Assembly (NCBI GenBank): GCA_937914675.1
Contig: CALDOC010000490.1
Location: 1 to 8,854 of the forward strand
Length of the DNA: 8,854 bases
From: an uncultured Sulfurimonas sp.
GTDB lineage: Bacteria > Campylobacterota > Campylobacteria > Campylobacterales > Sulfurimonadaceae
Direction: 5' to 3'
Below the pieces are notes generated by a model, which ran no database searches, was not told the DNA's origin, and saw nothing but the letters and a program-made list of their open reading frames with translations. Each line of letters starts with the position of its first letter. Position 1 is the stretch's first letter. Both the position numbers and the translations under genes were made by a program. Positions 1-6,325 of this stretch are shown here, piece after piece.

Positions 1-1
1 A

Positions 2-109
2 CTACAAGCGAAAAAACAACTCCAACAGTATGATATGGGTGAGAGATATATCAAAATCGTACTGGTTTTTAATGGTTGGGAGATGGTTTGTTGTGAAGAG
101 CTGGAATAA
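2..109 (+). CDS. 3' end of an unidentified gene (35 codons), possibly a PD-(D/E)XK nuclease-type C-terminus
   Basis: One frame is open from the left edge to a TAA at 107-109; frame 1 is closed early by a TGA. The 35 visible residues end in a hydrophobic stretch, IKIVLVFNGWEMVCCEELE, preceded by a lysine- and glutamine-rich helix-like segment (KKQLQQYD). A basic helix followed by a beta-strand with an aromatic/Gly turn is the kind of ending seen in PD-(D/E)XK nuclease-like domains attached to AAA-type ATPases, but the fragment is too short to assign. No start is visible, and the gene reads in the same direction as the suf operon, separated from sufB by 197 bases. It could also be a chance open frame, although its composition and its clean stop just before hairpin-forming DNA favour a real 3' end. 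Confidence 0.45.
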   Translation, partial: LQAKKQLQQYDMGERYIKIVLVFNGWEMVCCEELE

Positions 110-195
110 AGTCATATTCTTGACTTTTCCAAATCAATGAGTAACATTCCAGCGCAAAATCCCTTAAAGTGAAAACTATAGATTGGGCTTTTTGC
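100..195 (+). other. Cluster of inverted repeats after the upstream gene, possible weak terminator
   Basis: Three dyads lie between the upstream stop codon and the suf promoter. First, AAAGTCA (108-114) pairs perfectly with TGACTTT (121-127) around a 6-base loop, followed by TCC. Second, GCTGGAAT (100-107) pairs with ATTCCAGC (146-153) and encloses the first. Third, GCAAAA (154-159) plus CCC (161-163) can pair with GGG (185-187) plus TTTTGC (190-195) around a loop of about 21 bases. Together they could end the upstream transcript, but none has the classic GC-rich stem plus long T-run, so a terminator role is only tentative. There is no convincing reading frame in this stretch. Confidence 0.3.
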
Positions 196-243
196 AAGAA
201 GTTCATTAGTTTAACTTAACAATTTTACATACCACTTCTAATT

Positions 244-260
244 AAGACAATTTTAGTCTT
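244..260. promoter_or_regulatory. Candidate IscR/Rrf2-type operator upstream of sufB
   Basis: A perfect dyad AAGAC (244-248) / GTCTT (256-260) with a 7-base AT-only spacer lies just upstream of the probable sufB -10 box. Its core, GACAATTTTAGTC (246-258), matches the core of the Escherichia coli IscR type 1 site, GACTRWWWYAGTC, at 12 of 13 positions; only the fourth base differs. The outer bases of the type 1 consensus are not conserved. IscR is an iron-sulfur-binding Rrf2 regulator that represses cluster assembly genes when clusters are plentiful. The position would block RNA polymerase, which fits repression. No regulator gene is visible in the window, so the identity of the binding protein is inferred. 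Confidence 0.45.
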
Positions 261-263
261 GTT

Positions 264-269
264 TATCAT
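264..269 (+). promoter_or_regulatory. Probable -10 box of the suf operon promoter
   Basis: TATCAT at 264-269 differs from TATAAT at one position and follows T-rich DNA. No good -35 hexamer is present at the usual distance, which is common in Campylobacterota promoters. Transcription would start near 276, giving a leader of about 30 bases that contains the AAAGGAG ribosome binding site at 293-299. TACATA-like boxes further upstream (about 226) are alternatives. Confidence 0.4.
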
Positions 270-306
270 ACACTCTCAAAATACAAATCAATAAAGGAGT
301 TACCAG

Positions 307-1740
307 ATGGCACAAGAAGAAGTTGACAAGATTCTTTCTCAAGAGTACAAACTTGGCTTTAGCGTCGATATTGAAGCTGATACCGTGGCGCCAGGTTTGA
401 ACGAAGGCGTTTTACGATTTATCTCCGCCAAGAAAGAAGAACCTGAATGGATGCTCGATTTACGCATAAAAGCTTTGCGTAAATGGGAAGAGATGAGTGA
501 GCCTCATTGGGCTCAGCTTGATTACACGCCAGTGGATTATCAAAGCGTCTCTTACTTTTCAGCGCCAAAACAAGCGCCAAACAGTCTTGACGAAGTGGAT
601 GAAAAAATATTGGAAGCGTACGAAAAACTCGGCATTCCACTCGAAGAGCAAAAGATGCTTCAGGGGATTGCGATAGACGCGGTTTTTGATTCCGTTTCGG
701 TGAAAACGACTTACTCAAAAACTTTGATGGATTTGGGCATCATCTTTTGCTCCATCTCAGAAGCTATGAGAGAACACCCCGAACTCGTGAAGAAATACAT
801 GTTCTCAGTGGTGCCGATGACGGACAACTATTTCGCGACTTTAAATTCTGCCGTGTTTACCGACGGGACTTTCGTTTACGTTCCAAAGGGAGTGAGATGT
901 CCCATGGAACTCTCCACGTATTTTCGCATCAACGCGAAAAACACCGGACAGTTCGAGCGCACTTTAATCATAGCGGACGAGGGAAGTTACGTCTCGTACA
1001 ACGAGGGGTGTTCCGCTCCGCAGCGCGATGAAAATCAGCTTCACGCGGCGGTTGTGGAACTCATAGCGAACAAAAACGCGGAGATAAAATACTCCACCAT
1101 TCAAAACTGGTATCCCGGCGATGAAAAAGGAAAGGGCGGGATTTACAATTTCGTGACAAAACGCGGACTTTGCGAGGGAGAAAACTCAAAAATCTCTTGG
1201 ACTCAGGTCGAAACGGGTTCATCCATCACGTGGAAATACCCAAGTTGCGTTCTTAAAGGCGACAACTCGGTTGGAGAGTTTTACTCCGTGGCGGTGACCT
1301 CAAAAGCGCAACAAGCCGACACGGGCACGAAGATGATACACATCGGAAAAAACACGCGTTCAACCATCGTCTCAAAAGGCATCTCGGCGATGCATGGCCA
1401 AAACACTTATAGAGGTTTGGTCAAAGTCTCGCCAAACGCGTCGGGAGCTCGCAACCATAGTCAGTGCGACAGTTTGCTTATCGGTCCAAATTGCGGCGCG
1501 CACACTTTTCCATACTTGGAGTCTCAAAACTCTTTTGGGCAGATAGAGCATGAAGCGACGACCTCAAAGATTAGCGACGAGCAACTCTTTTATCTTCGCC
1601 AACGCAACATAAGCGAAGAGGACGCGGTCTCGATGATAGTGCATGGTTTTTGCAAAGAGGTATTTACTCAATTACCGATGGAATTCGCGGTTGAAGCGAA
1701 AGAACTTTTAAATTTAACTCTTGAAGGGAGCGTAGGATGA
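307..1740 (+). CDS. sufB: SufB, Fe-S cluster scaffold subunit of the SufBCD complex
   Basis: SufB is the subunit of the cytoplasmic SufBC2D complex on which new iron-sulfur clusters are built from sulfur passed on by SufE. The 477 residues align from end to end with E. coli SufB (495 residues), with blocks such as ISAKKEEPEWML near the N-terminus, RCPMELSTYFRINA, EGCSAP, TGSSITWKYPS and the C-terminal QLPMEFAVEAKELL. Counting from the shared C-terminus, Cys387 corresponds to E. coli Cys405 (cluster assembly site), Glu414-His415-Glu416 to Glu432-His433-Glu434, and Cys235 to Cys254 (proposed sulfur entry). The short N-terminal cysteine motif of the E. coli protein (SCGNCDDTC) is missing: after FSAP the sequence runs KQAPNSLDEV. 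The start is supported by AAAGGAG seven bases before the ATG. It is the first gene of the operon and overlaps sufC by 4 bases (ATGA). Confidence 0.98.
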   Translation: MAQEEVDKILSQEYKLGFSVDIEADTVAPGLNEGVLRFISAKKEEPEWMLDLRIKALRKWEEMSEPHWAQLDYTPVDYQSVSYFSAPKQAPNSLDEVDEKILEAYEKLGIPLEEQKMLQGIAIDAVFDSVSVKTTYSKTLMDLGIIFCSISEAMREHPELVKKYMFSVVPMTDNYFATLNSAVFTDGTFVYVPKGVRCPMELSTYFRINAKNTGQFERTLIIADEGSYVSYNEGCSAPQRDENQLHAAVVELIANKNAEIKYSTIQNWYPGDEKGKGGIYNFVTKRGLCEGENSKISWTQVETGSSITWKYPSCVLKGDNSVGEFYSVAVTSKAQQADTGTKMIHIGKNTRSTIVSKGISAMHGQNTYRGLVKVSPNASGARNHSQCDSLLIGPNCGAHTFPYLESQNSFGQIEHEATTSKISDEQLFYLRQRNISEEDAVSMIVHGFCKEVFTQLPMEFAVEAKELLNLTLEGSVG

Positions 1741-2483
1741 TGAACATTAAAAATATGCATGCGAAAATTGGCGACAAGGAGATCCTAAAAGGATTGGATT
1801 TAGAACTGCAAAAAGGCAAGATTCACGTCATCATGGGAACGAACGGCGCTGGTAAATCAACGCTTTCCAAGGCGATAGTCGGGCATTACGACGTGGAAGT
1901 GACTCAGGGCGAAATTATCTACAAAGGCAAAAATCTTTTAGAGATGGAGCCAGAGGAGAGAGCGTTGGAGGGAGTTTTTTTAAGCTTTCAAAACCCAGTC
2001 GAGATACCGGGAGTGAACAACGCCTACTTTTTGAGAAACGCGCTTAACGCCAAAGAGAAACACCATGGGCAAAAAGAGACGAACGCCGCGGAGTTCTTAA
2101 AGCTCATGAGAAAGCATATCGAACAACTCGGCATGAAGCCCGACATGATTTCAAGAGCTTTGAATGACGGCTTTTCAGGCGGTGAGAAAAAAAGAAACGA
2201 GATTTTGCAGATGGAGATTTTACAGCCCGAAGTCATCATTCTTGACGAGATTGATTCCGGACTTGACATCGACGCCCTTAAGTCGGTTTCAGAGGGCATC
2301 AACAGAATGAAAAACGGCGAGCGAACGTTTTTGGTCATCACGCACTATAGCAGGATACTCGATTACATCCATCCAGATTACGTTCACATCTTGCAAGATG
2401 GAAAAATCGTTAAAACCGGTGGCCCTGAGCTTGTAAAAATACTTGAAGCCGAGGGTTATCAGGCAGTTCAAAAGGATTTATAA
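1737..2483 (+). CDS. sufC: SufC, ABC-type ATPase of the SufBCD complex
   Basis: SufC hydrolyses ATP to drive the structural change in SufB-SufD needed to form a cluster; it is a soluble ABC ATPase, not a transporter subunit. Over 248 residues the expected motifs appear in order: Walker A GTNGAGKST at 34-42 (Lys40), Q-loop Gln85 in SFQNP, signature FSGGEKKR at 146-153, Walker B VIILDEIDSGLD around 166-177 (Glu171, Asp173) and the switch His203 in ITHY. Lys40, Glu171, Asp173 and His203 have the same numbers as in E. coli SufC, so the length is the same up to there and the start at 1737 is right. The codon at 1740 is also ATG, so initiation at either is possible. The ATG overlaps the sufB TGA, with GAAGGGAG upstream, indicating translational coupling. 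Confidence 0.98.
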   Translation: MMNIKNMHAKIGDKEILKGLDLELQKGKIHVIMGTNGAGKSTLSKAIVGHYDVEVTQGEIIYKGKNLLEMEPEERALEGVFLSFQNPVEIPGVNNAYFLRNALNAKEKHHGQKETNAAEFLKLMRKHIEQLGMKPDMISRALNDGFSGGEKKRNEILQMEILQPEVIILDEIDSGLDIDALKSVSEGINRMKNGERTFLVITHYSRILDYIHPDYVHILQDGKIVKTGGPELVKILEAEGYQAVQKDL

Positions 2484-3622
2484 TGCAAGCCGTAACATTA
2501 TCGCTTGCCGACGCGCGTCATCCGCTTTACGAGCGTTTGAGCGAGCTAGGAATACCGGGCAACAAAACGGAGCAGTATAAAAACTTCGCCATCAAGCCGC
2601 TTCTCGCAAAAGAGTACGCTTTTAAAGAGGCGAAACAAGTCGAGCCGAAAGAGGGTTCGAGAGTCGTGATTGAAAACGGCGTGGTCGTGGAGTCTCCAAA
2701 AAACGTAAAGATAAGTTTTGAAGAGGATTTTAAAGCCGACGAGGAGCATTACGACGCGCTCTATTTTATGTCGCACGTTCTTTCCAAAAGCGTCATACGT
2801 TTGGAGATTGACGCGGACGCGGTCGTTGAGATAGAGCATAGGATAAGCGAGAAAGAGAGACTTTTCGCGTATCGCCTTTGCGTGACGACGCCGCCAAACG
2901 GTAGGGTGGAAATAATGGAGACTTTTGACATAAAAGAGAGTCAAAACGCGCTCTTGCTTTATGGAGTCGACGCGGAAGTGGCGCGAGACGCGACGCTGCG
3001 TTGGGTACGACATGAAAACGCCGAGATTGACAACGCGGTCGTTATAGGTTCCCATCGGTACAACGTCGCAAAACAGGGCGCCATAGAGCTTAAAACATTT
3101 GATTTTGGGAGCGGTTTGGCATTGCATCTGTACAAGATAGATTTGGACAACTACGCTTGGACGGACGCGCAACATCTCCTTTTGGCGACAAAAGAGGCTC
3201 GTCGTGGGAACGTCGTTCACATCAACCACAATCAGCCCTACGCAAAAAGCGTTCATGAGGCTCGCGCTATTTTAAAAGACAAAGCGACAGGAATTTTCGA
3301 CGGCAAGATTATGGTCGGTCATGAAGCCAAATACTCCAACGCGAAGCAAAATTCAAAAGCGATACTTTTGGGAGAGCATGCGCACATGTACGCTAAACCT
3401 CAGTTGGAAATCTACACCGACGAGTTAGAAGCCTCTCATGGTTCGACGATAGGACAACTCGAAGAGGAGACGCTTTTTTATCTTCGCTCACGCGGAGTGG
3501 GGCTTGACGACGCGAAAAAAATGTTGGTGTTGGCGTTTGCGAACACTCTTATAGAGACGCTTGGAGAGGGCGAAGCCTTTGACAAGATTCACGCGGACTT
3601 TGAAGCCGCGTATTACGTTTAG
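2483..3622 (+). CDS. sufD: SufD, scaffold partner of SufB
   Basis: SufD is the beta-helical paralogue that pairs with SufB; the cluster is thought to form at their interface. The 379-residue product is shorter than E. coli SufD (423) but has the family layout: an N-terminal helical part with the conserved GIPGNKTEQYKNF segment (about 23-36), a beta-helix core and the C-terminal block SHGSTIGQLEEETLFYLRSRG. Counting from the block alignment, His319 corresponds to the functionally required His360 of E. coli SufD, while the nearby Cys358 is replaced by Ala317. The ATG overlaps the sufC stop in a TAATG junction, with AAAGGA about 6 bases upstream at 2471-2476, so the gene is tightly coupled. The sequence is rich in GACGCG-type codons like its neighbours, giving no sign of recent transfer. 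Confidence 0.95.
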   Translation: MQAVTLSLADARHPLYERLSELGIPGNKTEQYKNFAIKPLLAKEYAFKEAKQVEPKEGSRVVIENGVVVESPKNVKISFEEDFKADEEHYDALYFMSHVLSKSVIRLEIDADAVVEIEHRISEKERLFAYRLCVTTPPNGRVEIMETFDIKESQNALLLYGVDAEVARDATLRWVRHENAEIDNAVVIGSHRYNVAKQGAIELKTFDFGSGLALHLYKIDLDNYAWTDAQHLLLATKEARRGNVVHINHNQPYAKSVHEARAILKDKATGIFDGKIMVGHEAKYSNAKQNSKAILLGEHAHMYAKPQLEIYTDELEASHGSTIGQLEEETLFYLRSRGVGLDDAKKMLVLAFANTLIETLGEGEAFDKIHADFEAAYYV

Positions 3623-3631
3623 GAGCTCAAG

Positions 3632-4054
3632 ATGACGATGGAAGAACAGGTGCGACTTTACAAAGAGGACTTGAACCTTTTTGACGACAATGATGGTAAA
3701 CTCGACTATATTTTAGATTATTCCAAAGAGGCGATTAAGCTCGACGCGAGTAAAAAAACGGATGAGAATATCATAAGCGGTTGTTCTTCCCTCGCGTGGC
3801 TGAGCAAAGAGTTCAAAGATGGAAAAGTTTTGTTTGAGGGAGAGAGCGACTCCATCATCGGCAAAGGGATGATGGTGGTTTTACTGAGTATTTTTAACGA
3901 GAGAACGCCGGAAGAAATTCTCTCTTTCGACTCAAAACTTCTCAGTGAGATGGGCGTCGTGGAGCTTCTAAGCCCCGTGCGCCAACAAGGAATGGAAGCG
4001 TTTTTAAACGTCATCTACAATTACGCCAAAACATGTCAAGAGGAGAAAAAATGA
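3632..4054 (+). CDS. sufE: SufE, sulfur-transfer partner of cysteine desulfurase
   Basis: SufE accepts persulfide sulfur from a cysteine desulfurase and hands it to SufB. The 140-residue protein is about the size of E. coli SufE (138), and its acceptor cysteine falls at Cys51 in IISGCSSLAWL, the same number as in E. coli (GCQS). The downstream segments FEGESDSIIGKGMMVVLL and SPVRQQGMEAFL are also family-typical. AGGAG at 3621-3625 overlaps the sufD stop and sits 6 bases before the ATG at 3632; a second in-frame ATG at 3638 is less well placed. In many suf operons the desulfurase gene sufS lies next to sufE, but here sufE follows sufD directly, so SufE must use a desulfurase encoded elsewhere (SufS or an IscS/NifS-type enzyme). 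Confidence 0.95.
   Translation: MTMEEQVRLYKEDLNLFDDNDGKLDYILDYSKEAIKLDASKKTDENIISGCSSLAWLSKEFKDGKVLFEGESDSIIGKGMMVVLLSIFNERTPEEILSFDSKLLSEMGVVELLSPVRQQGMEAFLNVIYNYAKTCQEEKK
4041..4045 (+). promoter_or_regulatory. Ribosome binding site deciding the start of the DUF59 gene
   Basis: AGGAG at 4041-4045 lies 5 bases before the ATG at 4051. It sits after the alternative in-frame ATG at 4033, which has no Shine-Dalgarno sequence, and therefore favours initiation at 4051. Confidence 0.75.
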
Positions 4055-4377
4055 AATTCGCCACGTTAAAAGAAAAAATCATAGAAAAATTAAAAGATAT
4101 TTACGATCCGGAAATTCCGGTAAATCTTTACGACTTGGGGCTCATCTACTCCATAGACTGCGCCAAAGAGACGGCCGGAAGCAGATGCGTGGTCACGATG
4201 ACCCTCACCTCCGCGACCTGTCCGGTGAGTGAGAGCATACTCGAACAAGTTCGCAACGTCGGCTCGCTCATAGAGGACGAACCAAACCTGACAATCGACG
4301 CGAATTTGGTTTTCGATCCCCCATGGTCAAAAGAGAGCATGAGCGACGAGGCGAGACTTCATCTTGGGATGCTTTGA
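4051..4377 (+). CDS. sufT: SufT-like DUF59 (MIP18 family) Fe-S cluster assembly factor
   Basis: Small 108-residue DUF59 protein. The family motif DPEIPVNLYDLGLIY lies at 19-33, the block LTSATCPVSE with the conserved Cys57 at 52-61, and the C-terminal DPPWSKESMSDEARLHLGM ends the protein, as in stand-alone MIP18-type proteins. DUF59 proteins found with suf genes (often called SufT) help in maturation or transfer of iron-sulfur clusters; the reaction is not settled. The chosen ATG overlaps the sufE stop as ATGA and has AGGAG 5 bases upstream. It is the last gene of the operon: a 100-base gap with a new promoter follows. The domain is certain; the name sufT rests on the domain and operon context. 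Confidence 0.9.
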   Translation: MKFATLKEKIIEKLKDIYDPEIPVNLYDLGLIYSIDCAKETAGSRCVVTMTLTSATCPVSESILEQVRNVGSLIEDEPNLTIDANLVFDPPWSKESMSDEARLHLGML

Positions 4378-4433
4378 ACAGGAGTAGAAGCCATCATTTC
4401 TAAGTAAAAATGGCAATTTATGAATTATTTTAG

Positions 4434-4439
4434 TATAAT
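4434..4439 (+). promoter_or_regulatory. -10 box of the diguanylate cyclase promoter
   Basis: A perfect TATAAT at 4434-4439 lies in AT-rich DNA 38 bases before the ATG at 4478. The only hexamer at the usual -35 distance, TGGCAA (4411-4416), matches TTGACA at just three positions. Transcription would start near 4446, giving a leader of about 32 bases. A weak Shine-Dalgarno, AAGG at 4463-4466, sits 11 bases from the ATG. Confidence 0.65.
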
Positions 4440-4477
4440 TTTAACTCACAACAAATTATAACAAGGTAAAAATTTAT

Positions 4478-6325
4478 ATGACTCAAAGAAATTTTCATAA
4501 ATACTTCATGATTTATTTTATAACGTTTGGCATAGTTATCTCTTCTTTTGGATCGATTGCGAATTATATGTTTCAAATTAGCGATATTCATAAAAGTACC
4601 GACGCCAAAGCGGTAGAAATTTTTGACATAAAAGCGGGTACGATTTTAAAACCGTCTCTTAAAAACATGGACAACGTCGTCAAAGCGCTCGCCACAAATG
4701 AAACCGTTGCAACGTTTTTTCCAGCGAAAGACGCGAACAAGCTTCAAGAACTTGAACGAGTGTTTTTAACGCTCGCAAGCGCTCAAAATAAAATCGTGCA
4801 GGCGAGACTTTTAGATAAAGACGGCAAAGAACTCGTAAGAATCGATAGAGAAAAAGAAGACGACAAACCTTTTGTCGTAGCCAAAGAGGAACTCCAAGAC
4901 AAAAGCGATAGAGAGTACTTCAAGATAGTTTCCAAGATGAAGACGCCAGCGATTTGGCGTTCCAAAATGGATTTGAACATAGAGAATGGAGTAGTGGAAG
5001 TCCCATGCAAACCAACCATGAGAGTCGCAACTCCTCTCTTTGCAAACGGCGATTTCATAGGCATGGTCGTAGTCAATATAATGATAAAAGATTTGTTCGC
5101 TTCCATTGGAAACTCTTCGGCGTTTGAGCATTTTATAATCGACGCGGACGGAAACTACGTCATGCATCCCGACAATAATTTTTCATTCAACAAATATAAA
5201 AACGTTCCTAGAAATTTAGTGGAGGATTTTCCAGAGGGATTGAGCGCCCAAGGCGTATACGCCTACAAAATTGGAAATATTCTAAACAATGGGGACGACG
5301 CCGTTTTCATTTTAAAAACAAAAGAAAAATATGAAGAGAGTTTGATAAACGAGAAAATAAAGACGGCGACTATCGTTTTGGCGCTAACGATCGTTTTGAG
5401 TTTCATAGTCGCGACGCAGATCTCCAAAACCCCCGTGAAAATACAAAAAGCGCTTCTAAAGGCGCATGACAAACTTGATGAATTTCGAGTTATCATCGAC
5501 AAATACGTCATTAGCGCCACGACAAAAACCGACAGCGTCATCCTCGACGTGAGTTCCGCGTTTGAAAAATCCTCCGGGTATTCAAAAACCGAACTTATCG
5601 GAAAAAAGATGAACGTCGTCCGACATCCCAACGAGGACAAGTTTCTTTTTAAAGAGTTGTGGAAAACCATTTTAAAAGGCGAAACTTGGTCCGGAGAGAT
5701 TCAAAACAAAACGAAAGACGGAGAGGTTTACTGGCTCGAACAAAAGATAATTCCAACGTTTAACGAGAATAACAAAATAGAATCTTTCGTCTCCTTGGGC
5801 ATTGAAATCACCGCGAAAAAAAAGCTGGAAAAAATGGCTTCCATCGACGCGTTGACAGGCATATACAACAGAAGAATGGTTGACGAATTTATCAAAATAG
5901 AAGTCGAAGCTCACAAAAGACACTCCTACGGACTTTCCGTGATTATGATAGACATCGACCATTTTAAAATCGTCAACGACGTTTACGGACATCAAGTGGG
6001 AGACTCCGTTTTGGCTAAAACCGCGAAACTTATGACGGACAGTTGTAGAAAATCCGATATTTCCGGAAGATACGGGGGGGAAGAGTTTATCATCGTTTGT
6101 CCTCAGACGACAAGCGAATCCGCGTTCGTCTTGGCCGAAAAAATTAGAAAGGTCATCGAAGCTTTCGAGTTTGAACAAGTTGGACAAAAAACCGTTAGTT
6201 TGGGCGTAGCCACTTTTGACGACGAAAGCAACGAGAACGTGGCGTCTTTGATAAAAAAAGCGGATACCGCGCTTTATCAAGCCAAAAACGGCGGGAGAAA
6301 CAAAACCGTTATTTTTAAGGCTTAA
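4478..6325 (+). CDS. Membrane diguanylate cyclase: Cache, Aer-like PAS, GGDEF
   Basis: The 615-residue protein makes cyclic di-GMP from two GTP at the inner membrane. A first membrane helix (about 10-30) and a second (about 297-315) bracket a periplasmic dCache-type sensor domain (about 35-290, with DREYF at 144-148). A cytoplasmic PAS domain follows (about 330-445). Its RHPN (382-385), Trp395 and ETWSG (402-406) match RHPD, Trp70 and EPWSG of the FAD-binding PAS of E. coli Aer at identical spacing, so flavin binding and redox sensing are plausible. The GGDEF domain begins at DALTGIYNRR (457-466) and has the catalytic GGEEF at 533-537 and an inhibitory RKSD site at 524-527, exactly five residues upstream, so it should be active and product-inhibited. 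No EAL domain is present. The GG codons lie in a run of seven G (6074-6080). It has its own promoter, and its stop overlaps the convergent kinase gene. Confidence 0.93.
   Translation: MTQRNFHKYFMIYFITFGIVISSFGSIANYMFQISDIHKSTDAKAVEIFDIKAGTILKPSLKNMDNVVKALATNETVATFFPAKDANKLQELERVFLTLASAQNKIVQARLLDKDGKELVRIDREKEDDKPFVVAKEELQDKSDREYFKIVSKMKTPAIWRSKMDLNIENGVVEVPCKPTMRVATPLFANGDFIGMVVVNIMIKDLFASIGNSSAFEHFIIDADGNYVMHPDNNFSFNKYKNVPRNLVEDFPEGLSAQGVYAYKIGNILNNGDDAVFILKTKEKYEESLINEKIKTATIVLALTIVLSFIVATQISKTPVKIQKALLKAHDKLDEFRVIIDKYVISATTKTDSVILDVSSAFEKSSGYSKTELIGKKMNVVRHPNEDKFLFKELWKTILKGETWSGEIQNKTKDGEVYWLEQKIIPTFNENNKIESFVSLGIEITAKKKLEKMASIDALTGIYNRRMVDEFIKIEVEAHKRHSYGLSVIMIDIDHFKIVNDVYGHQVGDSVLAKTAKLMTDSCRKSDISGRYGGEEFIIVCPQTTSESAFVLAEKIRKVIEAFEFEQVGQKTVSLGVATFDDESNENVASLIKKADTALYQAKNGGRNKTVIFKA

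Noticed and set aside
2546..3256. Long open frame of 236 codons on the minus strand inside sufD
   Set aside because: It lies wholly antisense to a clear sufD, its predicted protein has no recognisable motif, and the base composition of the coding strand explains it. The other antisense or out-of-frame frames inside sufB, sufC, sufE, the cyclase, kinase and transporter genes were dismissed for the same reasons.
4033..4050. N-terminal extension MSRGEK of the DUF59 protein
   Set aside because: These codons contain the AGGAG that serves the ATG at 4051; the upstream ATG has no Shine-Dalgarno sequence.
4390..4414. GCCAT/ATGGC hairpin after the suf operon as terminator
   Set aside because: The stem is only 5 bp with a 15-base loop and no T-run follows, so it is too weak to call.
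4411..4426. Possible sigma-54 promoter beginning TGGCA before the cyclase gene
   Set aside because: The required GC-containing -12 element is missing at the fixed spacing (GAATT instead of TTGCW), and a perfect TATAAT lies just downstream.
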